Source: Vulcanimicrobiota bacterium
GTDB lineage: Bacteria; Vulcanimicrobiota; Vulcanimicrobiia; Vulcanimicrobiales; Vulcanimicrobiaceae
Reading direction: 5' to 3'
NCBI GenBank assembly: GCA_019245995.1
Contig: JAFAQW010000028.1
Location: 1 to 5,131, forward strand
Length of the DNA stretch: 5,131 nucleotides
The translations under genes and the position numbers were made by a program. Shown in pieces: positions 5,045 to 5,131 of the stretch. Below the pieces are notes generated by a model that saw only the letters and a program-made list of their open reading frames with translations, ran no database searches and was not told the origin of the DNA. Position 1 is the stretch's first letter; each line of letters opens with the position of its first letter.

Positions 5045-5131
5045 GCACGGCAAACGAGCTCGCGCAACGCGAATGCGTTCCGTGCCGCGGCGGCGTGCCG
5101 CCCCTCGGCGACGATGCAATCGCGCCGCTAT
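5041..5131 (+). CDS. 4a-hydroxytetrahydrobiopterin dehydratase (pterin-4a-carbinolamine dehydratase), N-terminal part
   Basis: Only the first 30 codons are inside the window. The visible sequence includes ELAQRECVPCRGGVPPLGDD, with C12 and C15. This C-x-P-C-R-G-G-x-P-P-L block is the characteristic N-terminus of bacterial pterin-4a-carbinolamine dehydratases. That enzyme dehydrates 4a-hydroxytetrahydrobiopterin formed by aromatic amino-acid hydroxylases; some bacterial members have other roles. The catalytic His-rich segment lies downstream and cannot be checked. The ATG at 5041 overlaps the preceding stop as ATGA, with no separate ribosome binding site needed. The call rests on a short stretch but the motif is distinctive. 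Confidence 0.82.
   Translation, partial: MSTANELAQRECVPCRGGVPPLGDDAIAPL

Overview
This 5.1 kb window is gene-dense and GC-rich. It holds eight protein genes I am confident are real, two of them cut by the window edges, plus one possible six-codon leader ORF. I see no rRNA, tRNA, CRISPR array, insertion sequence or phage gene. The content looks like ordinary bacterial chromosome: short gaps, start/stop overlaps between co-directional genes, exported proteins, one lipoprotein, and two Uma2-family PD-(D/E)XK nucleases. Repeated streptogramin-lyase-like propellers and Uma2 genes in a high-GC background would suit an environmental lineage such as Eremiobacterota, Chloroflexota, Armatimonadota or Cyanobacteria. 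The sequence does not decide between them, so treat the taxonomy as a guess.

Layout. On the minus strand, positions 1177 to 1 carry an exported protein of unknown function (1177-422), joined by a TGATG stop/start overlap to an NAD-dependent epimerase/dehydratase-like gene (422 to beyond 1). The epimerase gene appears to lack one T after its third codon. A 128-bp divergent intergenic region separates this pair from a plus-strand seven-bladed beta-propeller lipoprotein related to virginiamycin B lyase (1306-2343). That gene converges, with a 13-bp gap, on a minus-strand acylphosphatase (2641-2357). An 87-bp divergent region then leads into a plus-strand pair: a Uma2 nuclease (2729-3265) overlapping an alpha/beta hydrolase (3265-4065) by TGATG. 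The hydrolase converges on a second Uma2 gene on the minus strand (4611-4033), and their 3' coding ends overlap by 33 bp. After another short divergent region, a plus-strand unit begins with a hairpin, a strong ribosome binding site and a possible leader peptide. It continues with a four-helix membrane protein (4694-5044) and the start of a pterin-4a-carbinolamine dehydratase (5041 to beyond 5131), each linked to the previous reading frame by an ATGA overlap.

Working together. The genes look like several short independent transcription units and not one pathway. The likely co-expressed pairs are the exported unknown with the epimerase, Uma2 with the hydrolase, and the membrane protein with the pterin dehydratase. 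I did not find a convincing new defence or mobile system. The items most worth checking are the leader ORF and hairpin before the membrane gene, the frame break in the epimerase, and the uncharacterised exported and membrane proteins.
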